Positions 1 through 7,982 of a stretch of 39,959 nt of DNA are shown in pieces (positions within the stretch are counted from its first letter, which is position 1; each line of letters opens with the position of its first letter). The DNA is from UBA1172 sp049889655. Lineage in GTDB: Bacteria > Pseudomonadota > Alphaproteobacteria > Puniceispirillales > UBA1172. The position numbers and the translations under genes were made by a program. The notes beneath the pieces are model-generated. The model saw only the letters and a list, made by a program, of their open reading frames with translations. It was not told where the DNA came from and searched no databases. Where the stretch lies: the NCBI GenBank assembly GCA_049889655.1, contig JBMHCY010000022.1, forward strand, positions 1 to 39,959. Reading direction: 5' to 3'.

Positions 1-4
1 ACCC

Positions 5-865
5 CTAAAGTCGCTTGATCAAACTTGAGGTATCCCAGCGGCCGCCGCCCATCGCCGCGACTTCCTTATAGTATTCCAGCACTTCCGCTGTCATCGGCAG
101 GGGCGCGCCCACCTTGGCGGCTTCATCCATGCAGATGCCCAGGTCCTTGATCATCCAGTCGACAGCAAAGCCGAAATCAAACTCATCCTTCAGCATCGTC
201 TCGCCGCGGTTGACCATCTGCCAGCTCATCGCCGCCCCGCCGGAAACCGAGGCCAGCACCGCTTCCATATCAAGCCCCGCCTTCTGGCCAAAGCGCAGGG
301 CTTCCGAAAGCCCCTGGACAAGCCCGGCAATACAGATCTGGTTGACCATCTTGGCCTGCTGGCCCGCCCCCGGGCCGCCGATCCGCCGCACGGATTTGCC
401 AAACGCCCCGATCACCGGTTCAGCACGGGCATAATCCGCTTCATCACCGCCGCACATGACGGTGAGGATGCCGCCTTCCGCCCCGGCCTGGCCGCCGGAA
501 ACAGGCGCATCAACAAAGCCAAGCCCGGCCTCGGCAGCGATGCCGTGGAGCTCGATCGCCACATCAGCCGAGGTGGTGGTGTTATCGACAAAGATCGCCC
601 CCTCTGCCATCCCGGCAAAGGCCCCGTCATCACCGAGGGTGATCGCCCGCAGGTCAGCATCGGCCCCGACACAGGCAAAAACGAACTCAGCCCCTGCGGC
701 GGCCTCGCGCGGGGTTGCCGCCATCGCCCCGCCATGCGCCGCCACCCAGGCATCCGCCTTGGCTTCGCTGCGGTTATAGACCGTGACCTCATGTCCTGCC
801 GCCTTGAGATGCCCGGCCATGGGAAAGCCCATCACGCCAAGCCCGAGAAATGCTGTTTTTGCCAT
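5..865 (-). CDS. NAD(P)-dependent beta-hydroxyacid dehydrogenase (3-hydroxyisobutyrate dehydrogenase / tartronate semialdehyde reductase family)
   Basis: The product is 286 aa and complete, with its TAG stop at the window edge. Residues 8-18 carry the Rossmann motif GLGVMGFPMAG. An Asn-Arg pair at 31-32 after the second strand favours NADP. The family substrate signature DAPVSGG lies at 119-125, and the catalytic lysine is K172 in the GAGQQAKMVNQ segment. The family interconverts beta-hydroxyacids and their semialdehydes, such as 3-hydroxyisobutyrate, tartronate semialdehyde or 3-hydroxypropionate; the exact substrate cannot be read from sequence. I chose the ATG at 865 because it is preceded by GAAAGG and begins right before the Rossmann strand; the frame stays open upstream to 973 but that part has no family match. 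It is divergent from hpt across about 100 bp. A role in the acrylate/3-hydroxypropionate branch next to dddP is possible but only inferred. Confidence 0.88.
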   Translation of the reverse strand: MAKTAFLGLGVMGFPMAGHLKAAGHEVTVYNRSEAKADAWVAAHGGAMAATPREAAAGAEFVFACVGADADLRAITLGDDGAFAGMAEGAIFVDNTTTSADVAIELHGIAAEAGLGFVDAPVSGGQAGAEGGILTVMCGGDEADYARAEPVIGAFGKSVRRIGGPGAGQQAKMVNQICIAGLVQGLSEALRFGQKAGLDMEAVLASVSGGAAMSWQMVNRGETMLKDEFDFGFAVDWMIKDLGICMDEAAKVGAPLPMTAEVLEYYKEVAAMGGGRWDTSSLIKRL

Positions 866-971
866 CTTTACTGCCTTTCTGTCGAGATCGCACCGACGCC
901 AGTCTGGCACAGGAGCACGGTGCGTGCTATAAGTTTTGATATAGAGTTTTTGCGCGCAGCAAGGAGCCCCC

Positions 972-1508
972 ATGGCGGCTGAAAGCGACTACGAGGTCGA
1001 TATTCTCATCCCTGAAAGCGAGATCACGGCACGGATCAATGCCCTGGCGCGCGAGATCAACCAGCATTACGCCGATTGTCCGAAACTGGTGGTGGTGGGG
1101 CTGCTGCGCGGCAGTTTCATGTTCATCGCCGATCTGGTGCGGCGGCTTGATCTGCCGGTTGAGGTCGATTTCCTGACCGTCTCCAGCTATGGCAGCAAGA
1201 TGACCTCATCACGCGAAGTCCGTATCCGCAAGGACCTCGATGGTGATATCGGCGGCATCGATGTGCTGGTGGTCGAGGATATCATTGATACCGGTCACAC
1301 GCTGAAGCAGGTGCTCTCCATTCTCGGGACACGCCAGCCGCGGAGCCTCGAAGTCTGCTGCCTGCTCGACAAGCCTTCACGCCGGGAAGTCGATATCCCG
1401 GTGCGCTGGATCGGGTTTGAAATCCCCGATGAATTCGTCGTCGGCTACGGTATCGATTACGCTGAGAACAACCGCAACCTGCCGCATATCGGCAAGGTCA
1501 GAATCTAG
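972..1508 (+). CDS. hpt: Hypoxanthine phosphoribosyltransferase
   Basis: This 178-aa purine salvage enzyme converts hypoxanthine (and usually guanine) plus PRPP to IMP or GMP in the cytoplasm. The PRPP-binding signature VVEDIIDTGHTL spans about 100-111, with the acidic pair E102-D103. The loop segment with LRGSFMF is near 45-51, and the C-terminal family block with VGYGIDYAEN..RNLP is near 157-171. Length matches bacterial HPRTs. The ATG at 972 follows a strong AAGGAG ribosome site in the stretch GCAGCAAGGAGCCCCC. The gene is convergent with dddP, with only 4 bp between the two stop codons and no room for a dedicated terminator. It is a housekeeping gene flanked by catabolic ones. Confidence 0.95.
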   Translation: MAAESDYEVDILIPESEITARINALAREINQHYADCPKLVVVGLLRGSFMFIADLVRRLDLPVEVDFLTVSSYGSKMTSSREVRIRKDLDGDIGGIDVLVVEDIIDTGHTLKQVLSILGTRQPRSLEVCCLLDKPSRREVDIPVRWIGFEIPDEFVVGYGIDYAENNRNLPHIGKVRI

Positions 1509-1512
1509 TCTC

Positions 1513-2850
1513 TCAGGCCTCACCCATCAGCCGTGCATCGAACGGATACCGGGTCAGGTTTTCGTGGCCATCTTCCGTCACCAGCACCTGATCTTCGAGC
1601 TTGATCGAGAATTCTCCACCCTCACGGCTGACCAGAGCTTCGACACAGAGCACCATGCCCGGCTCAAGGACAGCATCAAAAGCACCAGCGGTGTATTGGT
1701 CAGGATAGGCGATCAGCGGCCATTCATCACAGAGCCCGACACCGTGGAACTTGCAGGAATATTTCTGCTTCTGGTAAATCTCCGGCAGATGGTGGCCCTT
1801 ATGGGTCAGGTCATCGAAGGATACCCCGGGCTTCATCAGGGCCATATTGGTCTCAATATGCTCGCGCGCCAGCCGGTAATCCTCGATCATCTCGGCAGTG
1901 GGCCCAGCATCACCGAGGAACCAGGTGCGCGAGATATCGCTGCAGATGCCGTAGACACCGACAAGATCAGTATCAAAGGCGAGGATTTCATTGTTCTGGA
2001 CCACCCGCGGCCCGCATTCCTGGAACCACGGGTTGGTGCGCGGCCCGGATGCCAGCAGCCGGGTTTCGATCCACTCGCCGCCACGGCGAATGTTCTCAGC
2101 ATGGAGAACCGCCCAGATATCATCTTCGGTCATCCCCGGGGCAGCCGCCTCTTCCATAGCGGCAACGGACATCTCACACGAATGCATGGCACAGCGCATC
2201 GCCAGAATATCATCAGGCCCCTTGATCACCCGGGCGTGTTCCATCACCTCTTCACCTTCATGGACCTCAAGCCCGGCAGCATCGAGGGCACGCAGCCCGG
2301 CGATCATCACCTTGTCGACAGCAAGACGCCGGTTCTCCCCCATGCGTTCGGCGACAAGCGATGAAATCTCAGCCGCAAAACGGGCGGCGGCATCACCTGT
2401 CCGGTCACCAGTGGCAAAATAGAACATCGCAGCACCGGAACGGACTTCACGCACCAGCGGGTTGTGATCAGCAAGGAACGGCGAGTTCTTATAATCCCAG
2501 AGCACCATGTGGCCATCGGCGGTCACGAGACAGGCACGGAACGCATTATGGGTATTCCACAGCTGCATATTCGTACTGTCGGTGGCGTAGCGGATGTTTA
2601 GCGGATCAAACAGCAGCACCCCGGCGTAATCATGCTTGGCCAGCTGGCCGACGATACGGTCGAGATGGAACTGGCGCATCTTGGCCAGGTTCGGGGCGTG
2701 GAGCCCGGCCGCCGCCCATTCATCAAAGGCCAGTGGGGTCGGCCCGATTTCAATGCGGTTGTTGTCGTCAGGGCTGCCATCCGGCTTGACACGGCTGGAC
2801 GCGCGCGACGGGTCGATCTTGCGGTTATCGCGGAAGTGGGGCGCATTCAT
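1513..2850 (-). CDS. dddP: DMSP lyase DddP (M24 peptidase-fold metalloenzyme)
   Basis: The 445-aa product fits DddP, which cleaves dimethylsulfoniopropionate to dimethyl sulfide and acrylate. The N-terminal block (KIDPSR, then NRIEIGPTPLAF) and the segment with FDPLNIRYATDSTNMQLWN at 81-99 are DddP hallmarks, not general M24 features. The metal ligands known from Ruegeria lacuscaerulensis DddP (D295, D297, D307, H371, E406, E421) and its catalytic D377 all appear here at a constant offset of minus two: D293, D295, D305, H369, E404, E419 and D375 in HGVGLCD. That register is strong evidence against an ordinary Xaa-Pro dipeptidase. The ATG at 2850 is preceded by GGAGG. The gene lies 87 bp downstream of dctM on the same strand and is probably co-transcribed with dctPQM, suggesting coupled import and cleavage. 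No DddP-specific regulator gene is visible next to it. Confidence 0.94.
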   Translation of the reverse strand: MNAPHFRDNRKIDPSRASSRVKPDGSPDDNNRIEIGPTPLAFDEWAAAGLHAPNLAKMRQFHLDRIVGQLAKHDYAGVLLFDPLNIRYATDSTNMQLWNTHNAFRACLVTADGHMVLWDYKNSPFLADHNPLVREVRSGAAMFYFATGDRTGDAAARFAAEISSLVAERMGENRRLAVDKVMIAGLRALDAAGLEVHEGEEVMEHARVIKGPDDILAMRCAMHSCEMSVAAMEEAAAPGMTEDDIWAVLHAENIRRGGEWIETRLLASGPRTNPWFQECGPRVVQNNEILAFDTDLVGVYGICSDISRTWFLGDAGPTAEMIEDYRLAREHIETNMALMKPGVSFDDLTHKGHHLPEIYQKQKYSCKFHGVGLCDEWPLIAYPDQYTAGAFDAVLEPGMVLCVEALVSREGGEFSIKLEDQVLVTEDGHENLTRYPFDARLMGEA

Positions 2851-2937
2851 AACGGAACCTCCGGTTATCTGGACATCTCCAAAAACCGTACCGCAGTCTC
2901 AGGCCAAGTCAATCAGAATAAACCGAAAGCGATCAGC

Positions 2938-5589
2938 CTAGAAACTCAGCGAGATATCCCGGTGACGGGCAAGACAGCCTGAGATGGCCGCCGCCTGTTC
3001 ATCAGAAAGCCTGTCCTGCTGACGGAGCCCGACCGTATCCCGGATCGAGGCTTCGAAAGCCTGCAGTTCCGGCAGATAGGATGCCCCGGCGATACGGCCC
3101 GCCACATCACGGTCAAATGTCTCGATCGCCTTCTCAAGCGATTTCATGCCCTTTTCGGCCTTGAACCGCCGCTTGCTAAAGGCTTTCGCCGCATTGTTCA
3201 GATCGGAGGCAATGGCATTACCGCCGGCAACTGCACCGATTGCCTTCGCCATATCCTTGATCGCCGTTTCGGCAGCCTTGTCATAGGCCTCCATGTTGAC
3301 CTGATCAGGCAGGGCTTTCAGCCGCGGCCCCAGGGCCTGCAATTCATCGGCACTGTCGAGAACAGCAATAGCCGTCACCAGATCATCATAGGCACTGTCG
3401 ACGCTGCGGCGATAACCGGCGCGTTCCTTTTTGAGGACAGTGGTGATCTTCTTGTAGGATTTGTTGATGTCTTTCCAGTCAGCCGGAATCTCAGCCTCAA
3501 GGGCTTCGATTTCCGCCGCCATGGCGTCCATAGCAGCAGCCATGGCCGCTTTTTCATCAGCGTCATCAATGCCGCGAATATCTCTCTTCAGCTGATCCTG
3601 CTGGCGTTCGAGACGGCGAATATCACGTTCGATGGTGCGGACAACGCGGTGCACCGGCCGATAATCAACCGATGCGGCATCAACATCGGCTTCCGCCGCA
3701 CGGATCGCTTCAACCTGGGCAAAGACACCCAGAACGCCTTCGGCAGAACCGCCGACTTTCTTGGCAAGATCATCAGGCAGTTTCGACAGATCAAGATTGG
3801 CGATCCGGGCTGTATCCGCTTCCATCTTGTCCCGGTTTTCCAGATATCCGGTAAAGAGATAATCCTCAAGGCAGGCCTGCAAACGCGGGTTTTTCGGTGG
3901 CGGGGCTGTCTCACTGGTCAGGTAGGTCCGCACCGGCAGATAGTTCACCAGCGGCGGATAGAAACCAACAATCACCAGACCCAGCAACTGCAGGCCGATG
4001 AACGGGATAACGCCGCGATAGATATCAAGCGTCTTGACCGCATCAGAGGCGACGCCGCGCAGATAGAACAGCGCGAAGCCGAAGGGCGGTGTCAGGAACG
4101 ATGTCTGGATGTTGAGCCCGATCATCACCCCGAGCCAGACCGCAGTGACGTTCGATGACGGGTCAGCCAGCAGGATCGGCGAGACAATCGGCACCACGAC
4201 AACAGCAATCTCAATAAAGTCGAGGAAGAACCCGAGCAGGAAGATCACCAGCATCACGACAATGAACTGAGACCAGAACCCGCCGGGCAGCCCGGTCAGG
4301 AAATGCTTAACGATCTCTTCACCGCCGAAGCCCCGGAAGGCCGCAGTCAGCATCGCCGCACCCAGCAGGATGATGAACACCATGGAAGTTGTCTTGGCGC
4401 TCTCGACCATCACACCATTGAGCGTGTCTTCGATCTTGAAGGTACGCCAGAATGACCAGCCGACGGCAAAACAGAATGTCGCGACAGCAATCACCGCAAG
4501 GCTGACACCAAGCTTATCCATGCCCGTATCGATGGTCCGGATATTGAGATCGAAGAATGACAGCAGCAGCAAGATGACAACCAGCGAGACAACGGCAAGA
4601 ATGGCCGGGTAAAACGCATCCTTCTCACCTTCCTTGAGCCGGTAACCGGCCATGATCGTCGCCCCGATGGCGCCGATGGCCCCCGCCTGATTGACCGTGG
4701 CGATGCCGCCGATGATCGAGCCAAGCACGGCAAAGATCAGCACCAGTGGCGGTACCAGCGCCAGCAGCACCTTAATGACAAACGCCTTTTCCATGAGCTT
4801 GCCGTCATAGGGAACAGCCGGGGCGGTCGATGGTTTGAGCAGGGCGGAGATCAGGATATAAGCCATGTACAGCCCGACAAGCACCAGCCCGGGCAGAAAC
4901 GCCCCGAGGAACATATCCCCCGCCGAGGTCGAAATGATATCGAGCGTCGAGGGCATGGAAAACTCGCCAGTGGCTTCCTTATAGAGCGATTTCCGCTCCG
5001 AGGCGGCCTGATCGGCAGCACTCGCGAGCTGGTCGGCAAGAATGATCAGTACGATCGACGGCGGGATGATCTGACCCAGCGTCCCGGAGGCACAGATCGT
5101 CCCTGTCGCCAGTGATTTGGAATAGTTGTTACGCAGCATCGCCGGCAGCGAGATCAGCCCCATCGCCACCACGGTGGCCCCGACAATCCCGGTGGTGGCC
5201 GCCAGCAGCGCCCCCACAAAGACAACCGAGATCCCGAGCCCACCAGGGATCGGGCCGAACAGCTGGGCCATAGTCACCAGCAGGTCTTCGGCGATGCGTG
5301 ACCGCTGCAGCATGATGCCCATGAAGATAAACAGCGGGATGGCGATCAGCGTATCCCTTTCAACTTCCCAATAGATGCCGCGGAAATTGGTCACCCCGGC
5401 GGTGAGCCATTCGATCGGACCGTCCTGGATGAAATAGGCCCCCGAATCCCCGGTCACGGCATAACCGGTCAGCCCGGCAATGACGATGGTGAGAATGGCA
5501 GCCCCTGGCAGGGCAAAGGCCACCGGATAACCGGAGCCAAGGGCATACATCATGATCAGAAACAGAAGAGCGAGAAAGAACAGTTCCAT
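2938..5589 (-). CDS. dctM: TRAP transporter large permease DctM with long C-terminal coiled-coil extension
   Basis: The 883-aa product is the large membrane subunit of a TRAP (sodium-driven, binding-protein-dependent) importer. Residues 1-555 form the multi-pass permease of the mannitol/chloroaromatic type (FcbT3/TakM-like). Conserved features include LFIFMGIML near 86-94, SGTLGQIIPPSIVLII near 168-183, GFFLDFIEIAVVVVPI near 453-468 and SFLTPPFGFALFYLRG near 497-512. Ordinary DctM proteins are about 430 aa. Here a soluble extension of about 320 aa follows the last membrane helix. It is rich in Glu, Arg, Lys and Ala, with a predicted coiled coil around 644-720. The frame is continuous, so this is a real fusion or extension, not a frameshift. 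The ATG at 5589 has an AAGGA site, and the dctQ stop lies 3 bp upstream, so translational coupling is likely. The role of the extension is unknown. Confidence 0.93.
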   Translation of the reverse strand: MELFFLALLFLIMMYALGSGYPVAFALPGAAILTIVIAGLTGYAVTGDSGAYFIQDGPIEWLTAGVTNFRGIYWEVERDTLIAIPLFIFMGIMLQRSRIAEDLLVTMAQLFGPIPGGLGISVVFVGALLAATTGIVGATVVAMGLISLPAMLRNNYSKSLATGTICASGTLGQIIPPSIVLIILADQLASAADQAASERKSLYKEATGEFSMPSTLDIISTSAGDMFLGAFLPGLVLVGLYMAYILISALLKPSTAPAVPYDGKLMEKAFVIKVLLALVPPLVLIFAVLGSIIGGIATVNQAGAIGAIGATIMAGYRLKEGEKDAFYPAILAVVSLVVILLLLSFFDLNIRTIDTGMDKLGVSLAVIAVATFCFAVGWSFWRTFKIEDTLNGVMVESAKTTSMVFIILLGAAMLTAAFRGFGGEEIVKHFLTGLPGGFWSQFIVVMLVIFLLGFFLDFIEIAVVVVPIVSPILLADPSSNVTAVWLGVMIGLNIQTSFLTPPFGFALFYLRGVASDAVKTLDIYRGVIPFIGLQLLGLVIVGFYPPLVNYLPVRTYLTSETAPPPKNPRLQACLEDYLFTGYLENRDKMEADTARIANLDLSKLPDDLAKKVGGSAEGVLGVFAQVEAIRAAEADVDAASVDYRPVHRVVRTIERDIRRLERQQDQLKRDIRGIDDADEKAAMAAAMDAMAAEIEALEAEIPADWKDINKSYKKITTVLKKERAGYRRSVDSAYDDLVTAIAVLDSADELQALGPRLKALPDQVNMEAYDKAAETAIKDMAKAIGAVAGGNAIASDLNNAAKAFSKRRFKAEKGMKSLEKAIETFDRDVAGRIAGASYLPELQAFEASIRDTVGLRQQDRLSDEQAAAISGCLARHRDISLSF

Positions 5590-5592
5590 CGA

Positions 5593-6597
5593 TCAGGCTT
5601 CCTTACCGTCTTGGGAAGGCGCGTGCAGTTTTGCCATCGCGCTGAAGAAATAGGAGGTGAACTGGGCAATCATCGACAATGCAAAGACAACCAGGAAGGC
5701 GGCCATGAGGTATTTAATATACATGCCGAAACCGCTCATCGATGTTTCAAAATTCAGCATCGGGCTGTTGATCAGGCTCGATTTACCTGAAAGCCCCCGC
5801 CACAGGATGATCCAGCAGAGCGGTATCCCGAAAGCCAGCGTTCCGGTGGCGTTGACCCAGGCCTTGGTTCTGGCCTTGAGCCCGGCGAACAGCACATCCA
5901 CCCGGACATGGCCTTCTTCTTTCAGCGTGTAGGCACTGGCAAACAGGAACAAGGCGGCATACCAGAACCGCACCAGATCACCCATGAAGGTCTGTTCATA
6001 GGCAAAGATGAACCGGGCCAGCACGATCAGCAGTTCTGCCAGCACCACCAAGAGGATGAGCCAGACCACCGAAACCGATTTGTCGCGCAGCCCCAGCAGC
6101 ACAGCAATCCCCATGATCGGCACATGGATATAGGCCCCGCGCCAGGCGGACTGGCCGATCTTGGTGGCAATCTCCTGACCGAAAATGGCCACGTGGAGAT
6201 CTTCAACCCTCAGGAAAGAAAGCAGGGCATCCGTCACCCCGACAAGCAGAACCGCCCAGAAGGCGATGCGGATGATGACGCTCGCGAGCGTATCAAAATG
6301 GTGTGAGAGCCGCTCGAGCGATGTGACCTTGACACTGTAAAAACCGGCAAAGGCCACTGCCAGAATAAGCAGCAGGGTCTGCAGACCGCCGACGGCAAGA
6401 CCGGATTCGATCGGCTTGGACGGTGCCGCAAAACCCGGCAGGCCATAATGGCCAAGGGTCTGGGCAACACTCGGGTAACCCGCCCCGAAAGAAATGAAAT
6501 TGTTTAAAACAACGACGAAAGCCAGAAAAACACTGGCCGATGCAATAAATTTACTCGTCAGGACAAGGCCTGAGTTCAAAGAGCGCTGATTGTCCAT
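5593..6597 (-). CDS. dctQ: TRAP transporter small permease DctQ (extended form)
   Basis: The 334-aa small membrane subunit is about twice the length of a classical DctQ. Its C-terminal half holds the family signature around the helix containing RFWYAALFLFASAYTLKEEGHVRVDVL, where the Glu-Glu-Gly-His turn is typical. The N-terminal half adds about three hydrophobic helices (near 14-40, 70-92 and 105-128), as in extended COG4665-type subunits. It would pair with DctM and receive substrate from DctP. The start at 6597 has a poor ribosome site: GGGG lies directly against the ATG, and a strong hairpin sits about 19 nt upstream. Expression is therefore probably lower than that of dctP. It ends 3 bp before dctM begins. 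Confidence 0.92.
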   Translation of the reverse strand: MDNQRSLNSGLVLTSKFIASASVFLAFVVVLNNFISFGAGYPSVAQTLGHYGLPGFAAPSKPIESGLAVGGLQTLLLILAVAFAGFYSVKVTSLERLSHHFDTLASVIIRIAFWAVLLVGVTDALLSFLRVEDLHVAIFGQEIATKIGQSAWRGAYIHVPIMGIAVLLGLRDKSVSVVWLILLVVLAELLIVLARFIFAYEQTFMGDLVRFWYAALFLFASAYTLKEEGHVRVDVLFAGLKARTKAWVNATGTLAFGIPLCWIILWRGLSGKSSLINSPMLNFETSMSGFGMYIKYLMAAFLVVFALSMIAQFTSYFFSAMAKLHAPSQDGKEA

Positions 6598-6615
6598 CCC
6601 CGAAACCCAAAAAAG

Positions 6616-6643
6616 AAAAGGCGAGGGAAGCCCCTCGCCTTTT
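6616..6643 (-). terminator. Hairpin between dctP and dctQ: attenuating terminator or mRNA-processing stem
   Basis: A perfect 12-bp stem (AAAAGGCGAGGG paired with CCCTCGCCTTTT, 4-nt loop) sits between the dctP stop and the dctQ start. Read in the direction of transcription (minus strand), it is followed by a T-rich run, TTTTCTTTTTT, so it looks like an intrinsic terminator. Such intercistronic stems often let the abundant binding protein be made in excess over the membrane subunits, either by partial termination or by protecting the upstream transcript end. Readthrough would be needed for dctQM-dddP. Confidence 0.8.
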
Positions 6644-6651
6644 CAGCTAGA

Positions 6652-7740
6652 TTAGCCTTCAAGCACAGCGTTACGCTTGAGGACGTATTCCACATCATTG
6701 AGCTGCTGGTATTCACCAACAGTCTTCCGGGCAGCCAGCATCGATTCGTGGATGCGGCGGGCCAGGGAGGAATGCTCAACAACTTCAGCATAGACTTCTG
6801 CGGAACCACGGCCGAATGCTTCGTAAACATCGCTGTTGAATTCACGAACCTCAACACCCTGATCGGCAACGAGACGCTCGAGAGCGGCACCGTTCTTGGC
6901 GTTGTATTCGGACATGATGTTGTCGTTTTCAGCCTGGGCAACAGCCATGATCAGCTGCTGGTCGCTCTCGGACAGAGAACCCCAGAAGGAAGCGTTGAAG
7001 CCAGCGGCCAGCTGGGAAGCCGGCTCGTGCATGCCAGGATAGTAGTAGTACTTGGCTGCTTCATAGAACTTCATGGCTTCATCGTTCCACGGGCCAACCC
7101 ATTCGGTGGCTTCGATGGCACCGGAAACCAGGTTTTCGTAGATCTGGCCACCCGGCAGGGATACCGGAGAGGCACCCAGTTTCGCCATGACGTCACCGCC
7201 GAGGCCCGGGATACGCATCTTCAGACCTTTGAGGTCATCGCCGGAGTTGATTTCCTTGTTGAACCAACCGCCCCACTGGACGCCGGTGTTACCACATGCC
7301 AGACATTTGAGGCCAAACTCGCCGGCCACTTCGTCCCACAGGTCCTGACCACCCATAAAGGCGATCCAGGCATTCATCTCAACGTAGGACAGGCCGAACG
7401 GAACAGCCGTAAAATACGCCCAGCCCGGATGCTTGCCTTTCCAGTAGTAGTCAGCAGCGTGGTAGGCCTGTGCGTTACCGGAAGCAACTTCGTCGAAGCT
7501 GTCGAACGCGCCAACTCGTTCACCGGCAGCGTAGTAAGTGACCTGGATACGGCCATCAGAGACATCACCCAGGCGCTTGGCAAAACGCTGGGCACCGGTA
7601 CCAAGACCCGGGAAATCCCGCGGCCAGGTCGATACCATGGCAATCTCAATTCTGTCTTGGGCAATGGCGGGCGTTGCCAGTGCGGTTGCCGTAGCAACAC
7701 CGCCAATGCCGGCCTTTGTCATAAAATCACGACGTTTCAT
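6652..7740 (-). CDS. dctP: TRAP transporter periplasmic substrate-binding protein DctP (TakP-like, Tat signal)
   Basis: The 362-aa product starts with a twin-arginine signal (MKRRDFMTKAG, hydrophobic stretch, TPAIA-Q cut near residue 28). The mature domain matches the TakP/FcbT1 branch: STWPRDFPGLGTG near 38-49, MRIPGLGG near 175-182 with R176 as the conserved carboxylate-clamping arginine, LPGGQIYENL near 195-204, and an AKYYYYPGMHEP stretch. Proteins of this branch bind small carboxylates such as 2-oxoacids. The position next to dddP suggests the zwitterionic carboxylate DMSP as an alternative ligand, which is inference. The ATG at 7740 has a GAGGAG site. It is the first gene of the dctPQM-dddP run. 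A perfect inverted repeat in its leader suggests repression by an unlinked regulator. Confidence 0.93.
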   Translation of the reverse strand: MKRRDFMTKAGIGGVATATALATPAIAQDRIEIAMVSTWPRDFPGLGTGAQRFAKRLGDVSDGRIQVTYYAAGERVGAFDSFDEVASGNAQAYHAADYYWKGKHPGWAYFTAVPFGLSYVEMNAWIAFMGGQDLWDEVAGEFGLKCLACGNTGVQWGGWFNKEINSGDDLKGLKMRIPGLGGDVMAKLGASPVSLPGGQIYENLVSGAIEATEWVGPWNDEAMKFYEAAKYYYYPGMHEPASQLAAGFNASFWGSLSESDQQLIMAVAQAENDNIMSEYNAKNGAALERLVADQGVEVREFNSDVYEAFGRGSAEVYAEVVEHSSLARRIHESMLAARKTVGEYQQLNDVEYVLKRNAVLEG

Positions 7741-7766
7741 TTGATTCTCCTCACCTTTAGTAGGGT

Positions 7767-7782
7767 GTAAACAGATGTTTAC
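7767..7782. promoter_or_regulatory. Perfect inverted repeat in the dctP leader: probable operator
   Basis: The sequence GTAAACAGATGTTTAC has two perfect 7-bp arms (GTAAACA / TGTTTAC) around a 2-bp centre, 27 bp before the dctP ATG. The form resembles operators of dimeric LacI or GntR family repressors. On the minus strand a weak promoter can be drawn upstream (TTGCAT, 18 bp, TATTGC), which would put the repeat near or just after the transcription start. No LacI or GntR gene lies in this window, so the regulator would be elsewhere. Confidence 0.55.
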
Positions 7783-7920
7783 GGGCATCACGTTAGCAAT
7801 AGAACATCATGGATGGACCATGCAATCATAATATTGCCAATCACCTGATGAATATGGACTAAAATTTCACAAGATCAAATTTTTTTGAACAATCATTTCC
7901 GTTAAGACGGGCTATACTGC

Positions 7921-7933
7921 TCGGCAGTGCCGA
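7921..7933. promoter_or_regulatory. Small perfect palindrome upstream of pncA
   Basis: TCGGCAGTGCCGA has 6-bp arms around a single G and directly follows a TATACT hexamer at 7913-7918 that could be a -10 box. No well-spaced -35 box is visible (TTGAAC at 7885 is 22 bp away). It may be an operator or a short leader stem for pncA. Function is not established. Confidence 0.3.
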
Positions 7934-7982
7934 TTCGGTGAGATTTGCCTGCCTTGAGACGACCGAGAAAGAAAACCTGATC

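Noticed and set aside
866..971. A sigma-54 promoter before hpt (TGGCAC followed by TGC)
   Set aside because: The GG to GC spacing is wrong by four bases, so the match is chance.
1417..2364. Open plus-strand frame running from hpt into dddP
   Set aside because: It overlaps two well-supported genes and shows no domain.
2938..3900. Frameshifted fusion or separate gene at the end of dctM
   Set aside because: The frame is continuous with no internal stop and no convincing internal start with a ribosome site, so it is treated as one protein.
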